Assembly: GCA_022575985.1 (NCBI GenBank)
Contig: JAKSXM010000014.1
Coordinates: forward strand, 17,484,001 to 17,548,000
Origin: Anagrus nilaparvatae
Lineage: Eukaryota; Arthropoda; Insecta; Hymenoptera; Mymaridae
Direction of reading: 5' to 3'
Length of the DNA: 64,000 nt
The number at the start of each line of letters is the position of its first letter. The stretch's first letter is position 1. The notes beneath the pieces are model-generated. The model was not told where the DNA came from and searched no databases. It saw only the letters and a list, made by a program, of their open reading frames with translations. The translations under genes were made by a program, and so were the position numbers. Positions 24,510 to 35,764 of the stretch are shown here, piece by piece.

Positions 24510-25105
24510 GTCCAAGGTAAAATTTCCCGAGGAATCTGAAAATTAAGTCAAAATTTTCATTTTTTGTTAGGAATACCGAGAAAATCGGAAAAATCAAAAA
24601 ATGAAAAATTTTGAAAATCAGTTTTTTGAGCTTAAAATTGGTTTTTAAGCGCTTAAAAAGCAAATATGACAAAAAAGGAGTTTAACACCGTAAAATATAT
24701 GGAAAAAAACATTTACTAACTAAAAAAATCCAAAAAAGTGACACTTTTTGAGAAATTCGTAATTGAAATTTTCTTTTAGTTTTCCAATTTTCCTGAGGTT
24801 TTTCCGAAAAAATTTGTCTATATGCAGATTGGGCGGGAAATATTACTGTAAAAAAAATATTTTTTAGGCTTATTTAGGGCGTTCAGAAAATAAAAAAGAA
24901 ACGGGTGCCTGAGAATGCGAAAATCAAAATTGGAAAAGTAGCTGCCAAATCGCAACCAGGCCAGCTAGAGCTTTGAAAATTGGACAGTAACCATATTTTT
25001 ACATACTAAACACGGTGAAATCGGTAGTTTTTAAATGCAAGACATCGACTTCAGACTTGGGTAAAAATAGCTAAGAACTACCTACATAAATTTTTTAGTA
25101 TAAAA
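24510..25105. repeat. Dispersed repeat family A, copy 2
   Basis: It begins near AAGGTAAAATTTCCCGAGGA and continues with blocks shared with 2816-3395 in the same order: TCAAAATTTTCATTTT, TTAAAATTGGTTTTTAAG, GGCTTATTTAGGGCGTTCA, GAAACGGGTG, AGCTGCCAAATCGCAACCAG, CTTGGGTAAAAATAGCTAAG. The TAAAATTTCCCG block at its start is also seen in the foldback elements, which links the repeat families. Confidence 0.65.
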
Positions 25106-26095
25106 GCTTTCTATACAATTTTAAAAATTTATATATTTATAAGAAAAATTCTGAAGTGCATTTAACCGTTTAAATAAATAAATAAAAGTATTCTATTTTT
25201 ATAAAATTCCTAGATCTGCAGGTATATTTAAAATCTTTAAATATAAGATAATAAAAAATATATAAATTAATTAAATGTTAAAAGATAAGCTCTACTTCCG
25301 TAAAGGTATATTAGCGCAGGTGTAGGTTGCGTCATTCGCGTTTTAAAATGTTTTAACTTTCAATCGATCCAAGCTCTGTCATGTAGTAAGTAAGCTATCT
25401 AACTAGTCTGCCGACGACCTCCAATTCACGTATTTCACCTTTAAGATACTATGAAAAAATGTGCATGTGTATAAATGGTTCGGAAGACTGGAAGACTGCA
25501 AGAAATCTTGATTTCCATTTTTTTTTTGTAGCATGCTATTTTGATTTAGTTTTCCTAAATTTTGATTTAGTTTATACAATTTTAATAAAATTGAAAACTT
25601 GCAACTTATCAGGTACCAATGGCAAACCAGTGCTTTGTCATTTTAATTTTTTGTTGCTTCGGGCAAGCATCTGTTTTTTTTTTCTTTATATATTCAAAGA
25701 AATTGCCGGAAGCTAAGCTTTTTAAAGAGATAATAAAAAAATATTTCTATTTTTTACACATGATAAAATATTCAAACCAAAATATGCTCATACATACACC
25801 GACAAAAATTTAATGCATTATAAAAATATAAAACAAAAAAGTAAATTTTATTTAATGTTTACTTTGATCAATCAATCAAATCTTTTAAATATTATTTTTT
25901 TTTTCCAATTCTTTTTAAATATAAAATAAAAATATCATTTAATCAATAAAGACAACAAATTAATTATTAAATTTTTTTTTTTCAATTTTAATTTATGAAT
26001 AATTAAACTAAACTATTTATCTATAATTATACCTCTTAACTATAGTTTCTCATTATAAAGTTTCAAATTATCTAAATTACAATGTAAATACGAAG
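25106..26095. other. Intergenic, no gene supported
   Basis: The short frames at 25459-25716 and 25619-25813 are phenylalanine-rich low-complexity translations of T-runs and overlap each other. Nothing else is evident. Confidence 0.4.
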
Positions 26096-26102
26096 AGCAA
26101 GG

Positions 26103-26110
26103 GTAGAGAG

Positions 26111-26167
<57 letters not shown>
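26103..26167. repeat. (AG)n microsatellite
   Basis: Near-perfect GA/AG dinucleotide tract of about 50 bases, with slightly interrupted AGAGAAAGACAGAG at its left border. Confidence 0.95.
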
Positions 26168-26169
<2 letters not shown>

Positions 26170-26170
<1 letters not shown>

Positions 26171-26995
26171 CAAGGTAGGAAAATATAATATGCAAATTAT
26201 TTTTGATGTTTTTGTGAAATTACTTTTACTGTCTGGCTTTGTTCTTGTATAATACTCCAAAAGCTTTATTTTCATGTATAGAACAATTTTTTTATTAACT
26301 ACATTAATTTAGCTTAATTTCCCAAAACTATAAAAATTTTCAACAGAAAGTTTTGCTTATAATTACACTCAGTTATTTGCATAGAAAGGAATTAGGGTGG
26401 AGGTGGGTTATAGAATTTAGAAAAATTTTGGATAGTATCTAAGTGAACGTCTAGAGAGAATATTAGGTTTGAATAATATTAAACTTTTAAGTAATAGTTT
26501 ATGAGGTACTGGAATTAGTAATTTCCTCTTGGGAAAATTATAAATAAACATCGTTTCACGTAATCAAAACTTCATTTGACGTATTTTGATACAAAAATAT
26601 CACGATTAATAGAAATAAATATACAAAAACTTTTTTGTGTGTGAAATTTAATATCTAAATAAGGAGAACTGCTCTTTATATTATTTACAAAGAAATTTCA
26701 TTAAAGTAATTTTATTTTTTTGAATATGTTTTTCTCTTCAGTGACCTAAACAACCAATAGAGAGGGCTGAATCTTGTTAAAAAAATCTAAGAGTGCTTCC
26801 CAAATTCTGCATAAGTAAAACCACGAAATACATAGAATCAGCTAGTCACAAAACCTGAATAGGCCTTTTTTCATTTAGTTTGCCATAACTCACTGCGAAT
26901 TCCTGCCTAAAATTAAGTTTACATTGTTATGTCTTATACTGTTAAGATTAATTCCTGTAAATGTACAAAAGAAAAGAGTGCGTTTACGAAAAATT
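26170..26995. other. Intergenic, no gene seen
   Basis: AT-rich sequence without supported reading frames or repeats. Confidence 0.4.
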
Positions 26996-26999
26996 AGTA

Positions 27000-27335
27000 C
27001 ATTTTTGAAAAAATTTGTGAAATTTTGAAAAAAATCGTAATGTTACTAATTTTAGATATCCCGGGATACAATATAGACAAAATGCCCTAAGAGCCAGATT
27101 TTCAAATAAAGTTTATAATGGTGTCAATTTGACCAAAAAATTCGGTGTTTGAGAATGTGAAAAAAATGAAAATTGGAGAAACAGCTGTCAAATCGCATCC
27201 AGGGCACCTAGAACCTTGAAAATTAGACAGTAACCATATTTTTGCATACCAAACAGTGCAATCGGTATTACTTAAATTCAAGTCATTAACTTCAGGTTTG
27301 TGTAAAAACACCTAAAAACTACCGTTATATTGAAA
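27000..27335. repeat. Dispersed repeat family A, partial copy 3
   Basis: The best match is 27140-27330: GAAAATTGGAGAAACAGCTG, CAAATCGCATCCAGG, ACCTAGAACCTTGAAAATTA, CAGTAACCATATTTTTGCAT, and the closing AAAAACTACCGTTATAT, each paralleled in copies 1 and 2. The left part is weaker. Confidence 0.55.
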
Positions 27336-28067
27336 TTTTATGATTAGGGGAGAAACCCCATGTAGGGCGCGGCTTATTTCTAAGCTCTGTAGTAAAATTA
27401 TTATTCAATTTTTAAAACTTTTTAAAAGACTCAAAAATATTTTTCTTAATGATTTTTAAATCTAAAATAATTTTCAAAGTTGTATTAATTAAAATACGAC
27501 AAACTCTTTAAACTCCGATTTTTACGAATGTTCCTAAGCATCGTAGTGTTTGTAAATCTCAATTAATTTCAAAATTTTGATTTTAGGTAAATTAAGTTTT
27601 AATATTTGTTACGTCCAATTATAAAATTTATAATAAAAATTAAAGTTGTTAGATATTTTAATGAATTACGAAATATTAATATATCAAGTTAATTTATTTG
27701 TTATTTATGTTAGTAAAAAAAATAAATAAAGTATATTTCCATTAGCACCTGTACGAAAATTTATTGTTTTACTTGAATATCTTAAATTATTATTTTTTAT
27801 GCATAAAAATTATTTAAAATTGTTTAAAATATGTTTTGAATAGAGTTCGTAAACAATTTTTATTTATAAAAACTGCCTATTACTCGAAAAACAATGTGCA
27901 TTATAATGAACATTTGTCGCACCGAACTAGGAAAAAAGTATCTTTTCGGGATATTTAGTTTTTACAGCGAATAATATATTTTTTTAATTAAAAATTTTTT
28001 AGTTTTTCGTGAAATAGTCCTTTTTTCTGTTACTTTATAAAGTAACAGAAAATTTTATTATATTATT

Positions 28068-28069
<2 letters not shown>
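27336..28069. other. Intergenic, no gene; perfect 30-nt palindrome at its end
   Basis: AT-rich. At 28023-28052 lies a perfect palindrome, half-site TTTTCTGTTACTTTA followed by its complement, without a loop. It stands about 20 bases from the poly(A) end of the LINE that follows. Confidence 0.6.
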
Positions 28070-28100
<31 letters not shown>

Positions 28101-28386
28101 TCAAGGGAATCTTGTGAATCTTGCATCAGCCATGGAGTGTTTGCGGGCCTTAAAGACTCGCAAATTTCCATGACCGCCCAGTTGTACAAAGTGTACAACT
28201 GGGAGACAACCGGCGACCACGGTCGCCGGCTACGCCCCAGATTCTTACTGGATAAACACACTATAAAGCCCCCTGCGCTTGTTTGCCCCAAACCGGAACT
28301 CCCTTTTCAGGTATAACTTCAGTTTGGGACGCGCAGCCTAGGCAACTGGCCGCTGCCTTCCCCCAGCCTAGTGACAGGAGAGCAAT

Positions 28387-31379
28387 CTACGATATAAAGC
28401 CCTCCTCCTTTTTCTTCAACAAGGTGGCCCTTACGTACTCTGCTAATTTGTTCCAATTTTCAGAACTCCGTAGCATTTCCGGAACCACCGTCTCTGGCCT
28501 CCAAATCGGGAAGGGCGGGCGCCCTTCCACGTAGCGCACACATCCAAAGAAAGTGTGCTCCACTGTATCCTTCTCGCCTGTGCAGTGCAAGCACTCCTCT
28601 CTTGCCACCTTATGCCAATGTTTTAACATTTCACAAAAGTACCCGTGTCCAGTTAAAAACTGGGTGAGGTGAAAATCCACCTCCCCATGTTGTCGTCCAG
28701 TCCATGCCTGCAGATCTGAAATCAGTCTGCACGTCCATCGGGCATTTTCCTCTTCGTCCTTTTTCTACCGTTTCTGCCATTTTTCCATAGCGCTGGAGCG
28801 GGCGCGAGTGGATGCCACTTCGCGGTCCTCTACACTATCGTAAATGTATTTCCGCTCCAACGCTAGCAGGTCGATGGGTATGACCGATGCTACTACCAGG
28901 ATCGCCTCGAGCGATACCGTATGGTACGCACAGGCGATCCTCAGGGCCGCTTGCCGCTGCACAGACGATATTTTATGTCTGTACTTGGCAAATTTGGTGA
29001 TATCCGCCCAGATCTCAGATCCATAAAGCAGGACAGAGTTGACAACGGACATCAACAATCTTCGCTTCCCGGGTTTGGGCCCTCCTATGTTGGCCATGAG
29101 CCTTGACAAGGAGGATGCGATTGACGCGGCTTTCTCACTCGACCTCTGAAATTGTTCCCAGAAGCTCAGCTTGTTATCAAGCAGAACTCCCAGGTACTTA
29201 ACCGATGTCTTGGCTTGGATCGTGTGAGGGTTTCCACCATCATCGACATTTACATCGATGTCCGTGGAAATTGTTGTTCGACGGGTCAGCAGTACGATCT
29301 CCGTTTTTGGGATCGCGAGCTGGAGCCCGTGCTCGCCCATCCAGAGGTTGATCCGTCTCATGACTAGATTCAACCTCTCCTGGGTTACCTGCATGTCCCT
29401 GCCGGTGATGGTCAGAGCCACGTCGTCCGCGTACCCGATCAGAGAAGCTCCTTCCGGGAGGTGAACGCGCAACAGGCCATCGTAAAAGGCATTCCACAGG
29501 TCCGGTCCGAGAACCGAACCTTGGGCAATGCCCGCACTCAGAACCCTCTGTCGCCTGCCATCGAGCGTGTCGTAGAGCAGTCTCCGGTCCCGTAGGTAGT
29601 CCTTTATTACGTTACCCAGATATCTGGGTATCCGGAAATCATACTCGAGAGACCGGATCATGTCATCCCACCTGGCCGAATTGAAAGCGTTTTTGACGTC
29701 CAGCGTTACAAGAAGGACGTCTTTGCGAATTGCAGGCCGCTTTTCCCTCTCAGCCTCTACGGTATCCACGACACGCCGGATGGCGTCTATTGTGGAATGC
29801 CCCTCACGAAATCCATACTGCTCCTCGGAAAGGCCACCGCCCTCCTCGATGGCTCTTCTCAACCTTGCCCGGAGCATGCTCTCCATCACCTTTCCGATGG
29901 TGTTTAACATGCACAAGGGTCTGTAAGATTATGGAGATCCGGGGCTCCACCTTTACCCTTGTTCAAGAGCATGAGACGTGCCACCTTCCACTGCTTTGGA
30001 AACACTCCCGCCACCAAGCATGCATTAAACATGCTTAACAGGATACCAGGGATTATTTTGACCGCTCGTTTGAGCACTTCCGCTGGTATCCCGTCCGGCC
30101 TCAGCGCCTTGCCATTTTTCATGGCCTTGATGGCCTTCACCATCTCGTCCTCGCTGAATAACGGCACTTCCTCTCTGGGTATCGCCTCTACCGGGTTTTC
30201 CTGGATGGGCCGCTCAGGGAAGAGAGCGCCGATGATTCGTTCGGTCGACACTGCGTCCATCATGTTGTCAGACCCCCGGTTCAACTTGCCCATTACGACT
30301 TTGCAACCAAGACCCCAGGGGTCTTTGTTTACATCCTCGCGTAATGAACGCAGGCATCGAGTCTTGCTTTGACGGATAGCTTTGGCCAGCCGGTGTTTAG
30401 CATCCTTATGTTCCTGGGAAAGAGCAGCAGCTTCGGGCCTGTCCCGTGCTCTCTGCGCCCTTCGTCGCGTCCTGTGACACTCCTTGCGGAGCTCCGCTAT
30501 TTCGGAAGTCCACCAGTAAGCTGGCTTTCTCCCTTTCCAGGGCCTTCGACGAGGCATAGAGGCGTCACACGCCCCTCGCAATAGAGACGTTACTTTCTTG
30601 ACTAAGATTTCAGCTTCGCGGGGACCTGTAGCCTCTCCATGCCAAGCGGGGACGGACGACGACTCAATTCGAAGATACTCTTCGAACTTGTCCTCGTCTA
30701 TCTTTGGTACATTCCAACCCAATGGACGCCTCTTGTACGGAGGCCGTTGGGAGGTTCCCTCAAGCACCTGGAAGGTGATGTAATGATGGTCGCTACCATT
30801 GTAACCATCCATCACCGTCCATTCACCAATTCTCCCAGACGCACCTTCTATTGCAAAGGTTATGTCTGGGATAGAGGCACCCCAACCTGCCCTCTCGTAG
30901 GTGGGCCGGTTTCCTCTATTCTGGACCACTAGTTTGCATCTAGTGGCCATTTCCAGTACCTGCTGTCCCCTAGGATTGGTCGTCGGCATGCCCCATTCTA
31001 AGGCCCTAGCGTTAAAGTCTCCACCAAGAACAACGCTTCCAGTTACCGTCCGAACCGTGTTCTCGATGCTGGCCAGCTTTGTAGCCAGCACTTCCGAGCT
31101 ATCGTTTGGGGAGAGGTAGCAACTTATATAAGTTGTCTCCCCGCACGTGACCCAAAAGTGGTAATTGCCTTTCCCTTTTCTGGTCAAGGACGTTTGGGCT
31201 CTACCCCGGAGCCATATGGCGCAACAGCCAGTGTCATCGGTTAGCCAGTACTTGTGGTTCATGTTGTATGATTGCTCGCTTAGTAAGAGGATACTTGAAT
31301 CCTCTTCACGGGCAATCTGTTCCAACAAAGCACCAGCTTCCCGAGCTTGATTCATGTTCCCTTGTAGAACATTGATCAT
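28387..31379 (-). pseudogene. LINE ORF2 (endonuclease + reverse transcriptase), frameshift and stop
   Basis: The ATG at 31379-31377 shares bases with the ORF1 stop. Parts in order: APE-type endonuclease (GNMNQ..., GGDFNARALEWG, NGSDHHYITF); linker; reverse transcriptase with PDGIPAEVLKRA, LDVKNAFNSARWDD, AQGSVLGPDLWN and the catalytic YADD at 29433-29422; and a C-terminal finger CLHC...H...C near 28590. A frame change near 29925-29945 (with a TAA in the resumed frame) and a TAG at 28767-28765 break it; the frame continues beyond to 28387. Intact ORF2 would nick DNA and copy the RNA at the nick. The copy is inactive but its motifs are well kept, so it is fairly young. Confidence 0.85.
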
Positions 31380-33310
31380 TTCCGATGACACTTATTCCTT
31401 GCCGCAGCCAGAGCCTCCCGGTAGCTGGGGCAGTTTCCTTCTCCGGCATAGTGCTCCGTAGAGCACTTGTCGTCCCTATTCTTGCAGAAGAAACACTCGG
31501 GCGTTTCCTTCTGGCATTCGCTTCTTTTATGGCCGTCAACGCCACATTTGAGGCACGCTTTTCTTCGGTCTGGGCCTTTGCAGACATACTGGTTATGTCC
31601 ATAGCCCAGACATCTAAAACACCGCCTTGCATTCGCTCGAAGGCGCACTCTGTTAGAAGCCCAGCCAATTTGGATTCTTTCCTTCTTGGCCAGGCGTAGA
31701 GCATCTACCTCGAGCAGCTCTACCACTGCCATTTGGCTCGTAGTGCCTTTAGTTTTGAAAATGGAGACTGGGGGTAGTAGATCTCCACGTTCCATTCCTA
31801 TTTCTTTGGCAACGGCTTCCCTGATCTCCCGTTCGTTAGTGACCCCATCCAGATCTCGGATTTCGAGTTTCAGCATGGGGATCATATCCCGGACGTTCGA
31901 ATCAGGACCCGTTACCGCTTGAACCGCTTCCTGTAGTTTCCCGGAATCCTCTATCGATTCCAGCTCGATCAGGACACTGCCGCCTTGCGTCTTACGGATT
32001 CAGTGAACTTTAGCCCCCGAATCTTCGAGCATGACGTTCTTCTTGATGTTGAGAAGAGTCTTCTCGTACGTATGGCCTGCTGCTGGTTTTATAAGTAGGG
32101 CCTCCATCCTCTTTTTGTACCTATGCCTACTAGGCTTGGTACTGCCCGTTTCAGCAGGCCTTTTTGGCTGCTGAGTATTCTTGTTCTTAGCTTTCTGCTT
32201 CTTTTTGGGTTTTTCCCAGGCATCCACTTTGTTTGGTACTTTTTCTACCTGGACCTGTTTTTGCAACTGGCCCGGAATTTTAGGTACCTGGTTTCCCTGT
32301 TGAAGCTGCAGCCTTTTTTGCTTCTTCATCTTTTTCCTCTCGGTCTTGCTGATCCTTTTGGGACCATTTGCATTATTATGTTCACTTTGATGGATTTTGC
32401 CATCTTCCGAAACTTGAGTCTCTGTATGAGACTCGACTACCTTAGGGTTATTTGCCAGTTTCTCTGGGTCTTGATGATCCGTGAGAGACCGGTTGGAAGC
32501 CGTTTCATTTGGCTTCGGCTCCTTGGGCCCTTCCTGATTTTTCCCTGCTTCCAGTAGGCGTTTTTCACGCAAATACTTCGCTTCGCGTTGATCTTGCAGC
32601 CTCTTTCTGTTTGCCTCTTCCTGAAGCAATTTTTTCGTCCTCCTTTGCTCTTCTAGTTCCTTCCTATTTTTTTCGGTTCTTGAACGCTCTTCATCTTGCC
32701 GTTCGTGGTCGGATAAATTTCCTTCCAATGGAGGGTCTCCGCTCGTCTTTTTTGCCGTGTGCACAGTTTCTGGTGAGCTCTCGGGAGAAGTTATCGGGCG
32801 GGGCCTTTTAAGCGAGCCTTTCCCATTCATTTCTTTAAGGAGGGCTTCATGTATTACAGATACTGCTTTAGTTTGCTACTCCTTAATCAATACCAGCTGC
32901 TCCACTACGCTGGCAAACTTCCGGACTCCATTTTTTATCACCATGCTCGCGTTCTTCTGGACATAGCCGAAATGATACTCCATTTCAATTATGGCCTCCA
33001 AAAGATTGCCGTAATGTTTCTTTTCGGCAATAAAGCCTTCTTTAACAGTGTCCAGACCTTTAGCCGCCTGGGTTTCTTTGAAGGCTTGTTGGACCTCACT
33101 GTATTTTGCAAGAATATCCTGCATACCATCATTTTCCATGAGCCTAGACAATCGAGTGCTCAATTTAGGCGTAATTTTAAGCTTATCTAGCGTCATTTGT
33201 TCTACTTGGCCAGCTGCGTTTGAGTTTGTTTGGGGTTGGGGGCCCTGTTGGTTGTTGTTCATTTGCGGTTCCTGCACGCTTTGAACCTGATCATTATTAA
33301 TTTGCTTCAT
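31376..33310 (-). pseudogene. LINE ORF1 (gag-like, CCHC zinc knuckles), two in-frame stops
   Basis: One continuous frame of about 644 codons from ATG (MKQINNDQVQSVQ...) to TGA at 31378-31376. It is broken only by a TAG at 32878-32876 and a TGA at 32002-32000; the frame is unchanged across both. Order of parts: an N-terminal Q/N-rich segment; a very basic and acidic coiled-coil-like middle (ERSRTEKNRKELEEQRRTKK); then three zinc knuckles near the C-terminus, CFRCLGYGHNQYVC, CLKCGVDGHKRSEC and CFFCKNRDDKC...H. LINE ORF1 proteins of this group bind the element RNA and form the transposition particle. The stop overlaps the ORF2 start as ATGA. Confidence 0.85.
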
Positions 33311-33769
33311 CGTTTATTTTTGAAAAATTACCTCCTTCTAATCTGTTCTGTCTTGTGTGATTGAATGCGGGACATGATGCAGCCAGTCAACGCGGTGGTC
33401 TCGCAATGGTCGCCCCCCCAAACCGGGTGTCCCCTAGCGTAGTGGCCTTGTGGAAAGCCCCCCGCTCCCCGCAGCAGGGCCCTTCCCGGGCGCTACCCGG
33501 CACTACTACGGAAAACGAGATTATTCGCCGGCTGATAGAGCAGCCAGACCAGTTAGCTAGACAGCTCCGGGCTCCTGTACTATCCGGCAGCCTGGAGGTG
33601 CAGTTCCCAGTTTTTGACCTGTACCCTGTACGGATGTTGCCATCCCAATCCGGAGGACCGACCACCGCGAGCCACGATGATCGGCAGCATCACGCCGCTT
33701 GGTTTCTTAGCCTGTAAAAAGAACTATTGTTGGTGTACCTGTAAGTAGAATTTAAAAAAAAAAGTTGTA

Positions 33770-34808
33770 ATTAGTGGGATTGGTGTTCGGTCTTTCAGCG
33801 ATCAACACCCTGGGTACCGGTCCCGGGGGGTTGATCAATGTCAGTCCTGCAGATGGGAGGATATTCACCTTCGCTCCATGTCTGTCTAGCATCACACGGT
33901 CATTCTTGACCCGTCGTGTGGGCTGGGTGACAATTTGGTGGATTTTTACGACTATGGTTGCTTACCATCTCGCGATATTCTAGCCCGTCGTGAGACAGGG
34001 GGAGAACTAATCTGGAAGTCACGTCTGAATGATCCAAAGACCCCCCATAAGTTCGTTCCAGTATAATGCCCCCAGCCAGAATCCTCGGGAACACATGACG
34101 GCTTTCTGCGGCACTTATTTGAGTGCACGATGGTACAAGTACCTAATTAAGAAGCGAAGGCACAGAGCCCTGTTTATAAGGGCGGCCTAGATGTTCTCAG
34201 AGAGCTTGTCTAGTATTGCGGAATATTCTGGCCGCACCTTCACACATTACTAAACCAGAAAAAACAACCTGCAGTCATGATTTAGCGGGACTCACGACTA
34301 CCTTTAATCGACTACGTCGCTGTGCTCGAGGTGGGATTCTCCCATGCTAAGAGCCAATACGTCAGGTCTAAGGCAACCCTGTATGTGGCTTAAATCGCAC
34401 TTAGATTGGAGAAAACCTTAGAGCCCCTTTAATGTGCCTCTTCCTCAAGGATAGTTTTAGGATAGCAGTCTGTGGCTGCATGCTTGTCAAGAATGCTCGA
34501 GGGAAAGACAAGGCATAAAACCCGGTTTATAGGGCAGCCTCAGTTATTCCAGAACCGCTTATAGCGTAACTATGAGCAGTCTGCGGCATTCTTAACATGG
34601 ACGCATGGGGTACAGCATAGAGCATGTCCCTAGAGAAAAGCAAGGCATGAGACCCGATTTATAGGGCAGCCTCAGTTGTTCCAGAGAGCTATATCCTACA
34701 TCCTTGATTCTAGCTCAACCTTGAAAAAAGGCGGCCTGAACCACCCTCCTCCTTCCTCAGCCTTATGAGGCTCCGGGCTTGGGACCGGTTTAGCGGAGAT
34801 TTTATTAG

Positions 34809-34842
<34 letters not shown>
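33770..34842 (+). mobile_element. 3' part of another non-LTR element with (ATT)n tail
   Basis: GC-rich sequence continues up to an (ATT)n run at about 34808-34842, preceded by TTAGCGGAGATTTTATTAGA. A simple-repeat tail of this type is usual for some LINE groups. Inside, a block with CCGGTTTATAGGGCAGCCTC is repeated three times at roughly 34160, 34520 and 34650 (imperfect, spacing about 130-360 bases). No long reading frame is present; HDGFLRHLFECTM near 34100 may be a relic of an ORF2 C-terminal finger. The left border against the leader of the minus-strand LINE is not certain. Confidence 0.5.
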
Positions 34843-34843
<1 letters not shown>

Positions 34844-35764
34844 GAAATTTATTTGTTTAAAACAAAACACAGTAACACTATTTTACAATTAGTTAATCAA
34901 TATCTAAAAACAATGCAAGTGTTAAAATCAGCTCCTTTCTGGATATATACTAGCTCAAAATAGAAGGGTATTTGTGGCTGAGGCAGTGATTATAGTGGTT
35001 ATAAGAGTAATAGTTTAAATTAACGTATATGAAACTAAACAATGCACGAATGCACGAAGTCAAGGCCGGCTTTCTTTGCTCACTGTTCTCATCAAATAGT
35101 ACGCAAAGTAAAGTATACGCAAAGGAATGTATCACTTTGTTTCTAGAATTTGATTTGCAAAAGCAAGCTTTGGGAACGGAATTTTTTGTTAACAGTAAGT
35201 TATCGACTTACTGTTAACAAAAAATTTGTATTTACGAATATTGACATAAGTTGTGTTTTACCACATTCCAAGTTTAGCTAACATTTTTTGAAAATATTTT
35301 TAAGCTCCGATATATCCTGAGTAATTTAAGCTTGTACCAATCAATATGATCATATTGAATAAGAATTCATATTATTGTAAAATCAAGTACTGGAATTTTG
35401 TGAAAAAATTGTTATTATTTTATTTTAAATCCAAAGAAATGCTTATTAAACTTATTAAATTTTTGTCAATTAAAATTCTGTTAAATTATTAGTTAAAAAT
35501 TTATTTTATATATTTTAACGCATATATATGTACACAATTTAAATGACTAACAAAGGTCCAGAATACTGGGATTTTACAATTGTTCGTAAGTTGAGAATTT
35601 ACTGTACTACTAAAAGAAAAAAATTTTATAGATAAGATTACATTAAAAGATTTTAAAAAAAGATTTAATTAAATGATAAATTACTTTATTGATAAAATTT
35701 TTTAGTTTTAAACAATAAAACATGTAACAAGTTATAAATGCATTGTAAAATTTTAATAATTTAA
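34843..35764. other. 5' flank of the SLC16-type gene
   Basis: AT-rich with no supported gene. It holds a perfect hairpin: ATTTTTTGTTAACAGTAAGT at 35181-35200 and its exact inverse at 35206-35225, around a 5-base loop TATCG. The promoter of the downstream gene is expected here but no start site can be fixed. Confidence 0.5.

Larger units (their letters stand above)
28070..33720 (-). mobile_element. Nearly complete two-ORF non-LTR retrotransposon (R1/jockey-like group)
   Basis: The element is read on the minus strand: a GC-rich 5' leader (33311 to about 33720), ORF1 (33310-31376), ORF2 (31379-28387), a 3' UTR and a poly(A) tail seen as the T-run at about 28071-28099. It copies itself through target-primed reverse transcription. 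Its GC content is near 50%, in sharp contrast with the AT-rich host DNA. Both ORFs carry disabling mutations, so this copy is not autonomous. The LINE pieces at 1-836 and 1072-2813 are relatives. The 5' limit is uncertain, because GC-rich sequence continues into the element at 33.8 kb. Confidence 0.85.

Noticed and set aside
25459..25813. Two overlapping plus-strand frames
   Set aside because: Both depend on T-runs, overlap in different frames and lack splice or domain evidence.
26072..26275. 67-codon minus-strand frame
   Set aside because: It is the translation of the (AG)n microsatellite (SLSLSLSLS).
28067..28316. Plus-strand and short minus-strand frames over the LINE 3' UTR
   Set aside because: They overlap the poly(A) tail and UTR of the minus-strand LINE; likewise the plus-strand frames from 28283 to 33717 are shadows of its ORFs.
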